From contig CAVTJK010000003.1 in assembly GCA_963734965.1 (NCBI GenBank), positions 620,001 through 684,000 of the forward strand: 64,000 nt of DNA. Reading direction: 5' to 3'. Every line of letters begins with the position of its first letter. Position 1 is the first letter of the stretch. A model generated the notes under the pieces. The model ran no database searches and was not told where the DNA came from. It was given only the letters and a program-made list of their open reading frames with translations. The translations under genes and the position numbers were made by a program. This stretch comes from UBA4742 sp963734965. GTDB lineage: Bacteria > Actinomycetota > Acidimicrobiia > Acidimicrobiales > Acidimicrobilacustridaceae. Of the stretch, positions 35,784 to 44,784 are shown piece after piece.

Positions 35784-36226
35784 CGCAGCGGGACGGCGGT
35801 CAGCCCCGGGCCTCGGGCGCCGTAGTGCAGGATCTGCTCGAGCTTGCCGGGCGTGGCCGCCGGTCGGAACGAGCTGCCCATGGACAGCAGGACGATGGGG
35901 TTCGGAGGAGCCACGGCCTGCCAGCTGAGCCCGGCCCGCGGATCGGCCGGCAGGGCGATCTCGAACTCCTGACCGAGGTTGACGGTGATCACGACGTTGG
36001 GGTCGCTGTAGACGGCGGGGGCCGGTCCGTCGACCACCGTGGTCTGGTGGCCGGTGGCCGGGGTGGGGCCGTCCGCGTCCGACGAGCCGCAGCCGGCGGC
36101 GACGGAGGCCAGCCCCAGCGCGACGACCGCAACGGCCACGGTGCGCCGGATCCGAGCCGAACGGAGCAGGAGGTGCAGGGCGATGCCGAAGTATGCCCCG
36201 CGCCGTTGCGCCGGCCGGATCGCCAC
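35624..36226 (-). CDS. Lipoprotein with chagasin-like (I42) domain
   Basis: Exported lipoprotein. The signal helix TVAVAVVALGLASVAAGC carries a lipobox ending Ala-Gly-Cys. The domain after it has VNLGQEFEIALPADPRAGLSWQ and PLRYASPKAGAKVLDTKTF, resembling the NPTTGYxW and strand motifs of chagasin-family inhibitors of cysteine peptidases (I42) in diverged form. A Pro/Thr-rich tail follows. The start is uncertain: GTG 36226 gives an extra cytosolic leader, and a frame open to 36271 crosses the operator at 36230. It is divergent from the FadE gene at 36255. Confidence 0.68.
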   Translation of the reverse strand: MAIRPAQRRGAYFGIALHLLLRSARIRRTVAVAVVALGLASVAAGCGSSDADGPTPATGHQTTVVDGPAPAVYSDPNVVITVNLGQEFEIALPADPRAGLSWQAVAPPNPIVLLSMGSSFRPAATPGKLEQILHYGARGPGLTAVPLRYASPKAGAKVLDTKTFTVSVVDPNAPPPPPPPPTSSTTVAPGPGRTTTTIKH

Positions 36227-36229
36227 AAC

Positions 36230-36243
36230 GAGAACGTGTTCTA
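36230..36243. promoter_or_regulatory. KstR-like operator
   Basis: GAGAACGTGTTCTA has AAC-GT-GTT in the centre and differs from TNNAACNNGTTNNA by the first base only. The arms GAAC and GTTC are complementary. It lies 11 bp before the GTG of the FadE at 36255, and next to the lipoprotein start on the other strand. Confidence 0.75.
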
Positions 36244-36254
36244 GTATCGGGCGC

Positions 36255-37485
36255 GTGGACTTCGACGACACGCCCGAAGAGGCCGCCTTCCGCGGTCGAG
36301 GCCAGAGCCTTCCTCGAGGCCCACGCCGAGCTCAAGACGGGCACCGACTCGGACTGGTCGCGCGGGGCGGTGGCGACCGATGCGGCCGTCCAGGCCGAGT
36401 ACGAACGCCGTTGCCACGAATGGCAGGCGACCCTCTACGACCACGGGTGGGCCGGCATCACCTGGCCCAAGGCCTTCGGCGGGCGGGGCGGCACCCCGAG
36501 CGACAGCATCATCTTCAACCAGGAGGCGCGCCGCTACGACGTGACCACCGGGTTCATCGGCGCCTCGCAGCAGCTCGTCGGACCCCCGCTCATGCGCCAC
36601 GGCACCGATGAGCAGCGGGACCGCTACCTCGGTCCGCTGCTGCGCGGCGACGAGCGGTGGTGCCAGCTGTTCAGCGAGCCCGGCGCCGGCAGCGATCTGG
36701 CCGCGCTGGCCACGCGAGCGGTGCGCGACGGGGACGAGTTCGTGGTCAACGGGCAGAAGGTCTGGACCTCCGAAGCCCATCTGGCCGACTACGGGATCCT
36801 GATCGCCCGTACCGATCCCGATGCGCCCAAGCACCGGGGTGTCACCTTCTTCATCCTCGACATGCACACGCCAGGCGTCGAGGTGCGGCCCCTGGTGCAG
36901 GCCACCGGGCTGTCGCACTTCAACGAGGTCTTCCTGACCGACGTCCGCGTGCCGGTCGCCAACGTGGTCGGCGAGGTCAACGGCGGTTGGGCGGTCACCC
37001 GCACCGTCATGGCCAGCGAGTCGGGGATGATCGGCGGCGCCGGGCAGACCAGCACGTACGAGGCGGTCATCGCCCTGGCGCGGGCGTGCGGGCGCACCGA
37101 CGAGCCCGTGATCCGCCAGCGCCTGGCCGACGTGTACACGCGCGAGCGGATCCTCAGCTTCCTGCAGTGGCGGATGCAGACCGCGATCATGCACAAGCGG
37201 GGCACGCCGCCGGACCCGTCGGTGCTGAAGAACGCCTTCACCACTGCGCTGTCGCGGCGGGTCGAGCTGGCCGTCGAGCTCGAAGGGGCGGCCGGCATGC
37301 TGGCCGACCGCGACGCTCCCCAGGACGGGTTCTGGCAGATGCAGGTCATGGGCCAGTTCGGTTCGCGCATCGGAGGCGGCACCAACGAGGTCCACCGCAA
37401 CATGATCGGTGAGCGCGCCCTCGGCCTGCCGGCCGAACCCCGGTCGGACAAGGACGTGCCGTGGCGGGAGCTGGCTCGGTCGTGA
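36255..37485 (+). CDS. Acyl-CoA dehydrogenase (FadE family), frameshifted near 5' end
   Basis: About 409 residues. The first 13 residues (VDFDDTPEEAAFR) match the start of the gene at 26839. A one-base insertion near 36293 (CGCGGTCG) then moves the frame, and the rest reads VEARAFLEAHAELKTG onwards. WCQLFSEPGAGSDLA, GQKVWTSEAHLADYG, RTDPDAPKHRGVTFFI and GGGTNEVHRNMIGERALGLP are intact; His replaces Gln in the last motif. It is preceded by the palindrome at 36230. Its TGA overlaps the start of the methyltransferase gene as GTGA. The substrate is unknown; regulation suggests steroid or isoprenoid acyl-CoA. Confidence 0.85.
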
Positions 37486-38288
37486 GCTCCGGGCCCGAGC
37501 GGGTCTCTGGCTACGACCGACCGACCGACGCCGAGGACGCGGCCAAGGAAGCCACACGCCACGGCCTGCTGGCGACCGGCTTCGACCGCAGCTCGGCCCG
37601 GCTCGTCACCCGCGTCGGCCTGGCGCCCGGCGCCGCCGTGCTCGAGGTCGGCGCCGGCGGCGGCTCGTTCGCCCGCTGGCTGGGCGACCAGGTCGGGCCC
37701 GAGGGCCACGTGCTGGCGACCGATGTCGACCTCCAGTTCGTGGGGGAGCACCCGGCGAACGTCGAGGTGCGGCGCCACGACATCGCGACCGACCCGCTGC
37801 CGGATGATGCCTTCGATCTGGTCCACGCCCGGGCGGTGCTGCAGCACGTCGCTCAGCGCGAGCAGGCGCTGGCCAACATGGTCGCGGCGACCCGACCCGG
37901 TGGCTGGGTGGTCGTCGAGGACGTCGACTGGCTCGTCTACGAGCAGCAGGAGCTGCCCGAGCCGTTCGCCACGTTGTCGCGAACCATCCTCGGCAGCTCG
38001 CGGGCGTCCTACGGCTATGACGGCTATTGGGGCCGACGGATGCTCAGCGCCCTGGCCGCTGCCGGTCTGACCGACGTCGAGTCACGGGGCTCGGTGGTCA
38101 CGATGCACGGCGGCACCCCGTCGGCGGAGTGGTACGTGCTCGCCCTCGAGCGCTTCGCTCCCGCCCTCGTCGCTCAGGGCGCGCTCAGCGCCGAGCTGGT
38201 GGCCGAGGCGTTGGCCCAGGCCCGGGCCCCGTCCTTCGCCGTGCTCGGTCCGCTGACCATCAGCGCCTGGGGTCGCCGTCCGGCCTGA
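37482..38288 (+). CDS. Class I SAM-dependent methyltransferase
   Basis: A 268-residue methyltransferase of the Rossmann type. Motif I is VLEVGAGGGSFARWL near residue 52, the acidic residue of motif II is in ATDVDLQFV, DLVHARAVLQHV is motif IV, and PGGWVVVEDVDWL follows. No membrane segment is seen. The GTG at 37482 is fixed by the 4-base overlap with the upstream FadE stop, so expression is coupled to it and to the KstR-like operator at 36230. The methyl acceptor is unknown. Linking a methyltransferase to an acyl-CoA dehydrogenase is unusual and worth testing. Confidence 0.82.
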   Translation: MSSGPERVSGYDRPTDAEDAAKEATRHGLLATGFDRSSARLVTRVGLAPGAAVLEVGAGGGSFARWLGDQVGPEGHVLATDVDLQFVGEHPANVEVRRHDIATDPLPDDAFDLVHARAVLQHVAQREQALANMVAATRPGGWVVVEDVDWLVYEQQELPEPFATLSRTILGSSRASYGYDGYWGRRMLSALAAAGLTDVESRGSVVTMHGGTPSAEWYVLALERFAPALVAQGALSAELVAEALAQARAPSFAVLGPLTISAWGRRPA

Positions 38289-38374
38289 CCCGATGGCGCG
38301 ATGACCAGGGCCGATCGGGTCTCGACCATCCTCGTGGCCGCTGTGGTGTGGCATCGGCCGCCAATGCTGCGAGA

Positions 38375-38791
38375 ATGTCGACCGTGGGCTCCACGAAGTA
38401 CCGATGGCGCATGAGTCGCCGGCACCGCTTGACCCGAGTTGCCGTGCTCGTGGTGATCTGCCTCTTCTTCCTGCCGGGGGTCTTCGATCCCCAGATCGCC
38501 TTCTGGTGGCGGCTGGTCAGCCTGGCCGGTGTGGTGACGTCGGTGCTGGCCATCCGCACCCTCCTCGGCGCGGTGCTGATCGTCCGAGACGAGGGCCTTC
38601 GCCTGCAGAAGGTGTGGCCGCGCCGCCGGGACATCCCCTGGTACCGCATCCTCGCCACCGACGTGGTCCCCGGCTTCTGGAACCTCGAGATCGAGCTCAA
38701 CTCGGGCGAGCGTGTCGAGCTCCCCCCGGTCGCCGACCTCAACGCCCTCTACGACGACATCGAACGCCACCGCACCGCCCTCGACGCCTGA
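38375..38791 (+). CDS. Small membrane protein with PH-like domain
   Basis: A 138-residue protein. Two membrane helices (VAVLVVICLFFLPGVF and WWRLVSLAGVVTSVLAI) are followed by a cytosolic beta-rich domain (LIVRDEGLRLQKVWPRRRDIPWYRILATDVV) of the bacterial PH-domain type. ATG 38375 is preferred over later GTG codons because the protein then starts just before the first helix. It is separated by 86 bp from the methyltransferase gene. Related small PH-domain membrane proteins are common in actinobacteria, with no defined role. Confidence 0.7.
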   Translation: MSTVGSTKYRWRMSRRHRLTRVAVLVVICLFFLPGVFDPQIAFWWRLVSLAGVVTSVLAIRTLLGAVLIVRDEGLRLQKVWPRRRDIPWYRILATDVVPGFWNLEIELNSGERVELPPVADLNALYDDIERHRTALDA

Positions 38792-38934
38792 CCCCTCCCG
38801 ACGCACCGGCCGCGACCGCTAGCCTCCGCCGGGACTGCCGAGTACCGCGCTGGCTGACCACCGCGTCGCGGTCGGCTAGTGATCCCGGCTGACGGCGAGC
38901 CGGGGCTGTCACACCCCGTCGCCAGCATGGGGCG

Positions 38935-39930
38935 ATGAACGCCCAACACATCGGACCGGGCCATCGAGGCGCTGGCCCGCAACCAACACGGCGCCTTCCA
39001 CCGGCGGCAGGCGCTCGAGCTCGGGCTGCACGTCCGCGCATGATCGACCGGCGACGAGCGTCGGGCGCGTGGCTGACACTCGCTCGTGGCGTCTACGCCC
39101 TCAACAGCCATCCGTTCACGTGGCTGCGCCAGGCAAGGCGGCCGAGCTGAGCGTGCCCGGTGCGGCTGTGTCGCACCGAGCCGCGGCCGTGCTCCACGGT
39201 GTCCCGGGGTACCGCCCCGGCACGACTCGATCTGACCGTCCGTCTCGGGCGGCCGCGCTCGACGAGCCGGTTGGCGACGGTGCATCACCAGCGAGCCATT
39301 GCCGACGACGTCGCGACGGATGGTCATCGCCGTCACGCCCTCGGCCGGACCGTCGTCGATCTCGCTGCGGTCGAACTCGACGCGCTGGCGCTTGAGCGGA
39401 CCGTCGACGACGTGCTCGTCGGCCGCCTGGCTGCACCGGCCGAGCTCCGTCGACGCGGCAGGACCTCCGAGCTCCGGGCCACCCCAGGGGCATCGGCACG
39501 CTGCGCTCGACGTGCTCGCCGAGCGCGGCGACGGCTACGTCCCGCCGACGCAACCAGCTCGAGGCCGACGCTCTACGCGGTGCTCGACGATCCACGGCTC
39601 CCGCCGTACCGAACGCCAGGCCTCTTTCCCTGGTGGCCGAGCGGCTCCTGCCGGGTCGATGCGCTCATCCCATCGTGGCGCCGCATCATCGAGGCCGACG
39701 GTCGCCGCTGGCACACCCGCGGGCGCAGACTTCGAGCGCGACCGACGCGCGCGACCACCTCGCCCAGCGCCACGGCTACGAGGTGACTCGCTTCACGTAC
39801 AAGCAGCTCGTCCGGAATCGCCTACGCGCTGAGGGCCTGTGGCATCGGCTCCTCGAGATCGGCCGCGTCCTGCCGCCAACGCGCGAGCTCCGACCCGCGC
39901 TCAGCGTGCAGCGTTCGCGATGGTTGAGTC
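38935..39930 (+). pseudogene. Broken AbiEi-like/DUF559 endonuclease-fold gene
   Basis: Reading across successive frames gives one protein. The N-terminal AbiEi-type DNA-binding part includes RQALELGLHVR, then MIDRRRASGAWLTLARGVYAL and AAVLHGVPGYRPGTT. The C-terminal Vsr/DUF559 nuclease part includes IIEADGRRWHTRG, ADFERDRRAR and HLAQRHGYEVTRFTYKQLVR. Frame changes occur near 38955, 39039, 39130, 39225, 39480, 39550, 39720 and 39745, of both signs, far denser than elsewhere in the window. This pattern suggests genuine decay rather than the single-base errors seen in other genes, although collapse of a multi-copy family in the assembly is possible. The end is approximate. Confidence 0.7.
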
Positions 39931-39983
39931 ACCGTCAGCGGTGGTTGGTGATCCAAGTCGCGGAGCTGGCAGGGGCGACCGAG

Positions 39984-41535
39984 TCAGATGCGGGTGTCGC
40001 GGCCGGCCCAGTAGGGGTCGCGGAGCTTGCGCTTGTAGAGCTTGCCGCTGGGGTCGCGGGGGAGCTCGACGGCGAAGTCGATCGACTTGGGGCGCTTGTA
40101 GCTGGCCAGGTTCTCGACGCAGAAGGCGACGATCTCGTCGCGGAGGGCGTCGTCGGGAGCGATCCCGTCGGCCGGCTGGATGACCGCCTTGATCTCCTCG
40201 CCCCAGTCCTCGTTGGGGATGCCGAACACGGCCACGTCGCCGATCTTCGGGAAGGTGAGCAGCGTCCCCTCGATCTCGGCCGGGTAGATGTTCACGCCAC
40301 CCGAGATGATCATGTCGGACTTGCGGTCCTTGAGGAACAGGTAGCCGTCCTCGTCGAGCAGGCCCCAGTCGCCCACCGTGAAGAACCCCTCGGTGCGATT
40401 GTCGTCGGTCTTCTGGCGGTCGCCCTTGTACTCGAAGTCGGCCAGGGCCAGGCTCATGTAGACCGTGCCCTCGGTGCCGACCGGGACGTCCTTGCCGTCG
40501 TCGTCGAGGATGCGGATCTCGGATCCGGGCCACGCCTTGCCCACCGTGCCGGGCTTGGTCATCCACTCGGCCGCGGTCACGATCGTGCCGCCGCCCTCGG
40601 TCGCGGCGTAGTACTCCATGATCGAATCGCCCCACCACTCGATCATCTTGCGCTTGACCTCGGGCGGACACGGGGCGGCGGCGTGGACCATGCAGCGCAA
40701 CGACGAGACGTCGTAGGACAGTCGCACCTCGTCGGGCAGGGCGAGCATGCGGTGGAACTGCGTCGGCACCATGTGGCTGGTCGTGACGCCGTGGCGGTCG
40801 ATCAGCTCGAGCATGCCGTCCGGTGACCACTTGTCCATGAGCACCACCTGGTGACCCATGTGCAGTGCGTTGGCCGTCCACATCAGCACGGCCGTGTGGT
40901 ACAGCGGCGAGCCGGTGATGTGGACGTTGCCGTCGAGCGGAGCCACGCCGAACATCCCTTGGAACCCGCTGAACAGCTCGCCCAGCACGTCGGGATCGAT
41001 GTCGACCAGCCCGCGCTTGACGCCCTTGGGTCGCCCGGTCGTGCCCGACGTGTAGTGCATCGGCGCGCCGGCGATCCGATCGGCGGGCGCCGTCGTGGGC
41101 TGGCCGGCCGTCAGCTCGGCGAAGGGCCGGAAGCCCTCGATCTGGCCCGACGGCGAAGCGGTGATCGACGGGGACGTCGATCTCGGTGGCCGCCTTGACC
41201 AGCTCGTTGGCGAACCGATCGTCGCCGAGCAGGACCTTGGCGTCGCTGTCGTTGACGATGTAGGCGATCTCGGGCCCGACCAGGTGGTGGTTGATCGGCG
41301 TGATGTACAGGCCGATCTGGGTGGCACCGAGGTAGTACTCGAGCATCTCGATGCCGTTGCGGATCACACAGGCGACGGTGTCGCCCCGCTCGCACCCGAG
41401 CGCCCGCAACCCGTGGCTCACCTGGTTGGCCGCGCTGAGCAGCTCGCCGGCAGTGCGTTCGCGGCCCTCGGTGTCGACGACGGCGATGCGGTCGGGGTCG
41501 GCCGTCGCCATCCTCCAGAAGCCCAGCTCGGTCAT
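39984..41535 (-). CDS. Acyl-CoA ligase (FadD4/CaiC-like), frameshifted
   Basis: About 516 residues once an extra base in a GGG run near 41146 is skipped. The N-terminal part (MTELGFWRMATADPDRIAVV) is in one frame and the rest in another, from GQIEGFRPFAELTAGQ. ATP motif HYTSGTTGRPKGVKRG, EYYAATEGGGT, GDWGLLDEDGYLFLKDR and ISGGVNIYPAEIE are intact, and the catalytic Lys lies in DPSGKLYKRKLRDPY. The subfamily resembles mycobacterial FadD4-type ligases by its SGTTGRPKGV-K-R motif, but the acid is unknown. It is divergent from the alcohol dehydrogenase gene, with a perfect KstR-like palindrome in between, 41 bp from this start. Confidence 0.82.
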
Positions 41536-41576
41536 GGATTGGTCCCCCCTGGTCGTGGGCGCCGGCTGGCGCGAAC

Positions 41577-41590
41577 TAGAACGTGTTGCA
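41577..41590. promoter_or_regulatory. KstR-like operator, full match
   Basis: TAGAACGTGTTGCA matches TNNAACNNGTTNNA at every fixed base. It sits between divergent starts at 41535 and 41645 and could control the ligase to the left and the five-gene run to the right (41645-45942). Confidence 0.75.
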
Positions 41591-41644
41591 GTAGTCTCGG
41601 ACCCAGTTCGAGTCAGGTCAACTCAGGCCCACCCAGGGGGATGC

Positions 41645-42730
41645 ATGCGCGCTGCCGTTCTACGCAACACCGGAGATGAGCTCCTCGAGATCGCCGACGG
41701 GATCGAGTCCGCCCCGCTCGGGACGACCGATGTGCGCATCGAGATCAAGGCGACCGGCGTCTGCCACTCCGACGTCCACGCCATGAACGGGGAGCTCCCC
41801 CAGGGCGTTCCGTTCGTGCCGGGCCACGAGGGCGCCGGGGTGATCACCGAGATCGGATCCGACGTGAAGGGCCTGGCCGTCGGCGACCACGTCATCGTGG
41901 CCTGGTCACCGCCGTGCGGGAAGTGCGTGGCCTGCGTGGACCAGAAGCAGCCCCAGCTGTGCGTGATGATCCAGTTCGCGGTGGCCGGGACGCCCCGGTT
42001 CAAGGAGGGCGACACCGATCTGTTCGGCATGGCCGGGTTCGGCACCTTCGCCGAGTCGATCGTCGTGCCTCAGGAAGGGGCCATCAAGATCGACGACGAC
42101 GTCCCCTTCGAGATCGCCTCGCTCATCGGTTGTGGCGTGACGACCGGTGTGGGCGCAGCCATCAACACGGCCAAGGTCACGCCCGGCGCCACGTGCGCGG
42201 TGATCGGATGCGGCGGCGTGGGCATCAGCGTGATCCAAGGGTGCCGGCTGGCCGGAGCCTCGGTGATCGTGGCCGTCGACCTCAACGACGACAAGCTCGA
42301 GATGGCCAAGCAGTTCGGCGCCACCCACGCGGTCAAGCCCGACGAGCTGGCCTCGGCTCAGATGGAGCTCACCGGAGCGGCCGGCGGTTTCGACTTCACC
42401 TTCGAGGCCATCGGCCTGCCCCAGACGGTGCGGGCCGCCTACGACGCCGCTCGTCGCGGCGGCACGGTCACCGTCGTCGGCGTCGGCGGCTTCGACAAGA
42501 TCGTCGAGTTCAACATGTTCGAGCTGTTCTTCAACGAGAAGACGATCCACGGCTCGTACTACGGCTCGTCCGACGTCCGCTCGGACTTCAATCGCCTGCT
42601 GCGCCTCTGGAAGACGGGTCGTCTCGACCTCGAAGGCATGATCAGCCAGCGGATCAAGATCGAGGACGTCAACGACGCCATCGCCAAGATGTTGCGGGGC
42701 GAGACCATCCGCAGCGTCATCGAGTTCTGA
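41645..42730 (+). CDS. Zinc-dependent alcohol dehydrogenase (MDR family)
   Basis: Medium-chain dehydrogenase of 361 residues. Catalytic zinc ligands are Cys40 in GVCHSD and His61-Glu62 in PGHEGAG. The structural zinc lobe is CGKCVACVDQKQPQLC (Cys at about 91, 94, 97, 106). The NAD fold is VIGCGGVGISVIQG near residue 182. The length and layout match the class III-like branch that oxidises long-chain or steroid-derived primary alcohols. The first Met is set at 41645 from the upstream AGGGGG at about 41636. It opens a tight rightward run (gaps of about 10, then 4- and 1-base overlaps) with the DUF35 and Ltp genes, under the palindrome at 41577. Confidence 0.87.
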   Translation: MRAAVLRNTGDELLEIADGIESAPLGTTDVRIEIKATGVCHSDVHAMNGELPQGVPFVPGHEGAGVITEIGSDVKGLAVGDHVIVAWSPPCGKCVACVDQKQPQLCVMIQFAVAGTPRFKEGDTDLFGMAGFGTFAESIVVPQEGAIKIDDDVPFEIASLIGCGVTTGVGAAINTAKVTPGATCAVIGCGGVGISVIQGCRLAGASVIVAVDLNDDKLEMAKQFGATHAVKPDELASAQMELTGAAGGFDFTFEAIGLPQTVRAAYDAARRGGTVTVVGVGGFDKIVEFNMFELFFNEKTIHGSYYGSSDVRSDFNRLLRLWKTGRLDLEGMISQRIKIEDVNDAIAKMLRGETIRSVIEF

Positions 42731-42740
42731 AGGAGCATCG

Positions 42741-43196
42741 GTGAGTCCACCCGAGAGCGATGTCCTCTCCGCGCCCAATGTCGTCGAATACCCGTTCAGC
42801 CGGACCACCGGTCCAGTCATCGGTGCCTTCATGACCGGCCTGCGCGAAGGCGTGGTGCTGGGCATCAAGGGCAGCGACGGGCGCGTGCTCGTGCCTCCGC
42901 CCGAGTACGACCCGGTGACGGCGGCGGCGCTGACCGAGCTGGTCGAGGTGGCCGACGTCGGCGAGGTCTTGACCTGGGCGTGGATGGCCGAGCCGTTGGC
43001 GGATCAGCCGCTCGATCGACCCTTCGCCTGGGCCCTCGTGCGCCTCGACGGGGCGGACACCGGCCTGCTCCATGCCGTCGATGCGGGCTCGCCCGACGCC
43101 ATGGCCACGGGCATGCGGGTCAAGGTCCGCTGGCGCGACGAGCGCGAGGGCAACATCACCGACATCGAGTGCTTCGAGCCGGAGGTCCAGGCGTGA
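42741..43196 (+). CDS. OB-fold DUF35 protein without zinc ribbon
   Basis: A 151-residue protein built as a single OB-like domain (VVLGIKGSDGRVLVPPPEYDP, then VLTWAWMAEPLADQPLD and MRVKVRWRDEREGNITDIECF). It resembles the C-terminal half of DUF35 proteins, but has no Cys pair. The GTG at 42741 has GGAG before it. It overlaps the next gene, a zinc-ribbon DUF35 protein, by 4 bases (GTGA). Together they match a two-domain DUF35 partner of Ltp enzymes that appears as one polypeptide in some relatives, so a split or a pair of paralogues is likely. Confidence 0.72.
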   Translation: MSPPESDVLSAPNVVEYPFSRTTGPVIGAFMTGLREGVVLGIKGSDGRVLVPPPEYDPVTAAALTELVEVADVGEVLTWAWMAEPLADQPLDRPFAWALVRLDGADTGLLHAVDAGSPDAMATGMRVKVRWRDEREGNITDIECFEPEVQA

Positions 43197-43714
43197 CCGA
43201 CCTGGTGCTCCCCGGACGCCTGGCCGGCGTCGAGCCCGTGCGCAGCGTCCGCACGCCCGCTCGGCTCGACTACACGTTCACCGCCGGTAAGGCGACGACC
43301 ACCTTCCTCAACGGACTCACCGAGAAGAAGATCCTCGGACAGCGCTGCCCCAAGTGCCACAAGGTGTACGTGCCGGCCCGCGGCGCCTGCCCGACCGACG
43401 GCGTGCCGACCACCGACATCGTCGAGCTTCCGCACGTGGGCACGGTCACCACGTTCTGCGTGGTCAACGTGCAGTTCTACGGGCAGGCCATGGAGCTGCC
43501 GTATGTGAGCGCCCTGATCCTGCTCGACGACTCGGACATCCCGCTCATGCACCTCATCCAGGAGGCGGTCACCGCGGACGTGCACATGGGCCAGCGGGTC
43601 GAGGCCGTGTGGGTGCCCGACGCCGAGCTGGCACCGACGCTCGAGAGCATCCGCTACTTCCGTCCCACCGGCGAACCCGACGCCGACTACGAGACCTACA
43701 AGGACAACGTCTGA
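43193..43714 (+). CDS. DUF35 zinc-ribbon OB-fold protein, Ltp partner
   Basis: A 173-residue Zn-ribbon OB-fold protein. The ribbon is CPKCHKVYVPARGACP with only three Cys visible (fourth position Asp in CPTDG), followed by an OB barrel (VTTFCVVNVQFYG, VSALILLDDSDIPLMHLIQE). DUF35 partners of Ltp proteins support the aldol-lyase step that shortens steroid side chains. The start GTG overlaps the upstream stop (GTGA) and the stop overlaps the next start (TGATG), so this and the thiolase-fold neighbours are translationally coupled. The missing fourth Cys may mean weak or no zinc binding. Confidence 0.8.
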   Translation: MTDLVLPGRLAGVEPVRSVRTPARLDYTFTAGKATTTFLNGLTEKKILGQRCPKCHKVYVPARGACPTDGVPTTDIVELPHVGTVTTFCVVNVQFYGQAMELPYVSALILLDDSDIPLMHLIQEAVTADVHMGQRVEAVWVPDAELAPTLESIRYFRPTGEPDADYETYKDNV

Positions 43715-44784
43715 TGGCTCCGGTTCGTGACGTCGCCATCATCGCCTTCTCCCAGACGCCGCTCGTGCGCCGCGAGGAGGCCCAGAACGAGGTCGAGATG
43801 CTCATGCCCATCGTGGGCGAGGTGCTCGGCAAGGCCGGACTGCCCCACGATCAGGTCGGGTTCGTGTGCTCGGGCAGCTCGGACTACCTGGCCGGCCAGG
43901 CCTTCTCGTTCGTCATGACCCTCGACAGCGTCGGCCCGTGGCCGCCGATCTCGGAGTCCCACGTCGACATGGACGGCGCCTGGGCGGTGTACGAGGCCTG
44001 GGTGAAGATGCAGATCGGCGCCGTCGACACCGCCCTCATCTATTCCTACGGCAAATCGTCGCCGGGCGACATCCGCCGGGTGCTCACCCGCCAGCTCGAC
44101 CCCTACTACCTGGCGCCGCTGTGGCCCGACTCGGTGGCCATGGCCGCCCTGCAGGCGCGCGCCTGCCTCGACGCCGGCGTCGTCACCGAGGCCGAGATGG
44201 CCGCGGTGGCGGCGCGCAGCCGCCAGTCGGCGGCGTCGAACCCGTACGCCCAGCTGACCAGCAGCGCCGACGCCGACGCCCTGCTCGGCGAGCCGATGTT
44301 CGTCGATCCGCTGCGCCGCCACGACTGCCCGCCCGTCACCGACGGCGCCGCCGCCATCGTGCTGGCCGCCGGCGACAAGGCCCGCGAGCTGTGCGAGCAC
44401 CCGGCGTGGATACGCGGGATCGACCACCGCATCGAGGCCCATCAGCCGGGTCTGCGCGACCTGACCCGTTCGATCTCGACCGAGCAGGCCGCCGCCCACG
44501 CCGGTGTGGCCGACGGTCCCGTGGATCTGGCCGAGCTGCATGCCCCCTTCACCCATCAGGAGGTGTTGTTGCGCCAGGCGCTCGGCTTGAAGGACGACAC
44601 GGTGATCAATCCGTCCGGCGGCGCGCTGGCCGCCAACGTCGTCATGGCGTCCGGCCTGATCAGGATGGGCGAGGCCGCCGACCGGGTGATGCGGGGCGAG
44701 GCCGGCCGGGCCGTCGCCCACGCCACGTCGGGACCGTGCCTGCAACAGAACCTCGTGTGCGTGCTCGAAGGAGATCGGGACTGA
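43714..44784 (+). CDS. Thiolase-fold Ltp-type protein (first of pair)
   Basis: A 356-residue member of the lipid-transfer/SCPx-thiolase family. The position of the usual nucleophilic Cys (after VN) reads HVDMDGAWAVYEAWVKMQIG (Asp85/Asp87 instead of Cys), so a Claisen thiolase is unlikely. The C-terminal NPSGGALAANVVMASGL and the His of LHAPFTHQEVL are retained. Steroid Ltp proteins in mycobacteria act as retro-aldolases with a DUF35 partner, and the adjacent DUF35 genes fit that model. The ATG overlaps the previous stop by one base. It is followed by a second Ltp-type gene, giving the order DUF35-DUF35-Ltp-Ltp. Confidence 0.82.
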   Translation: MAPVRDVAIIAFSQTPLVRREEAQNEVEMLMPIVGEVLGKAGLPHDQVGFVCSGSSDYLAGQAFSFVMTLDSVGPWPPISESHVDMDGAWAVYEAWVKMQIGAVDTALIYSYGKSSPGDIRRVLTRQLDPYYLAPLWPDSVAMAALQARACLDAGVVTEAEMAAVAARSRQSAASNPYAQLTSSADADALLGEPMFVDPLRRHDCPPVTDGAAAIVLAAGDKARELCEHPAWIRGIDHRIEAHQPGLRDLTRSISTEQAAAHAGVADGPVDLAELHAPFTHQEVLLRQALGLKDDTVINPSGGALAANVVMASGLIRMGEAADRVMRGEAGRAVAHATSGPCLQQNLVCVLEGDRD

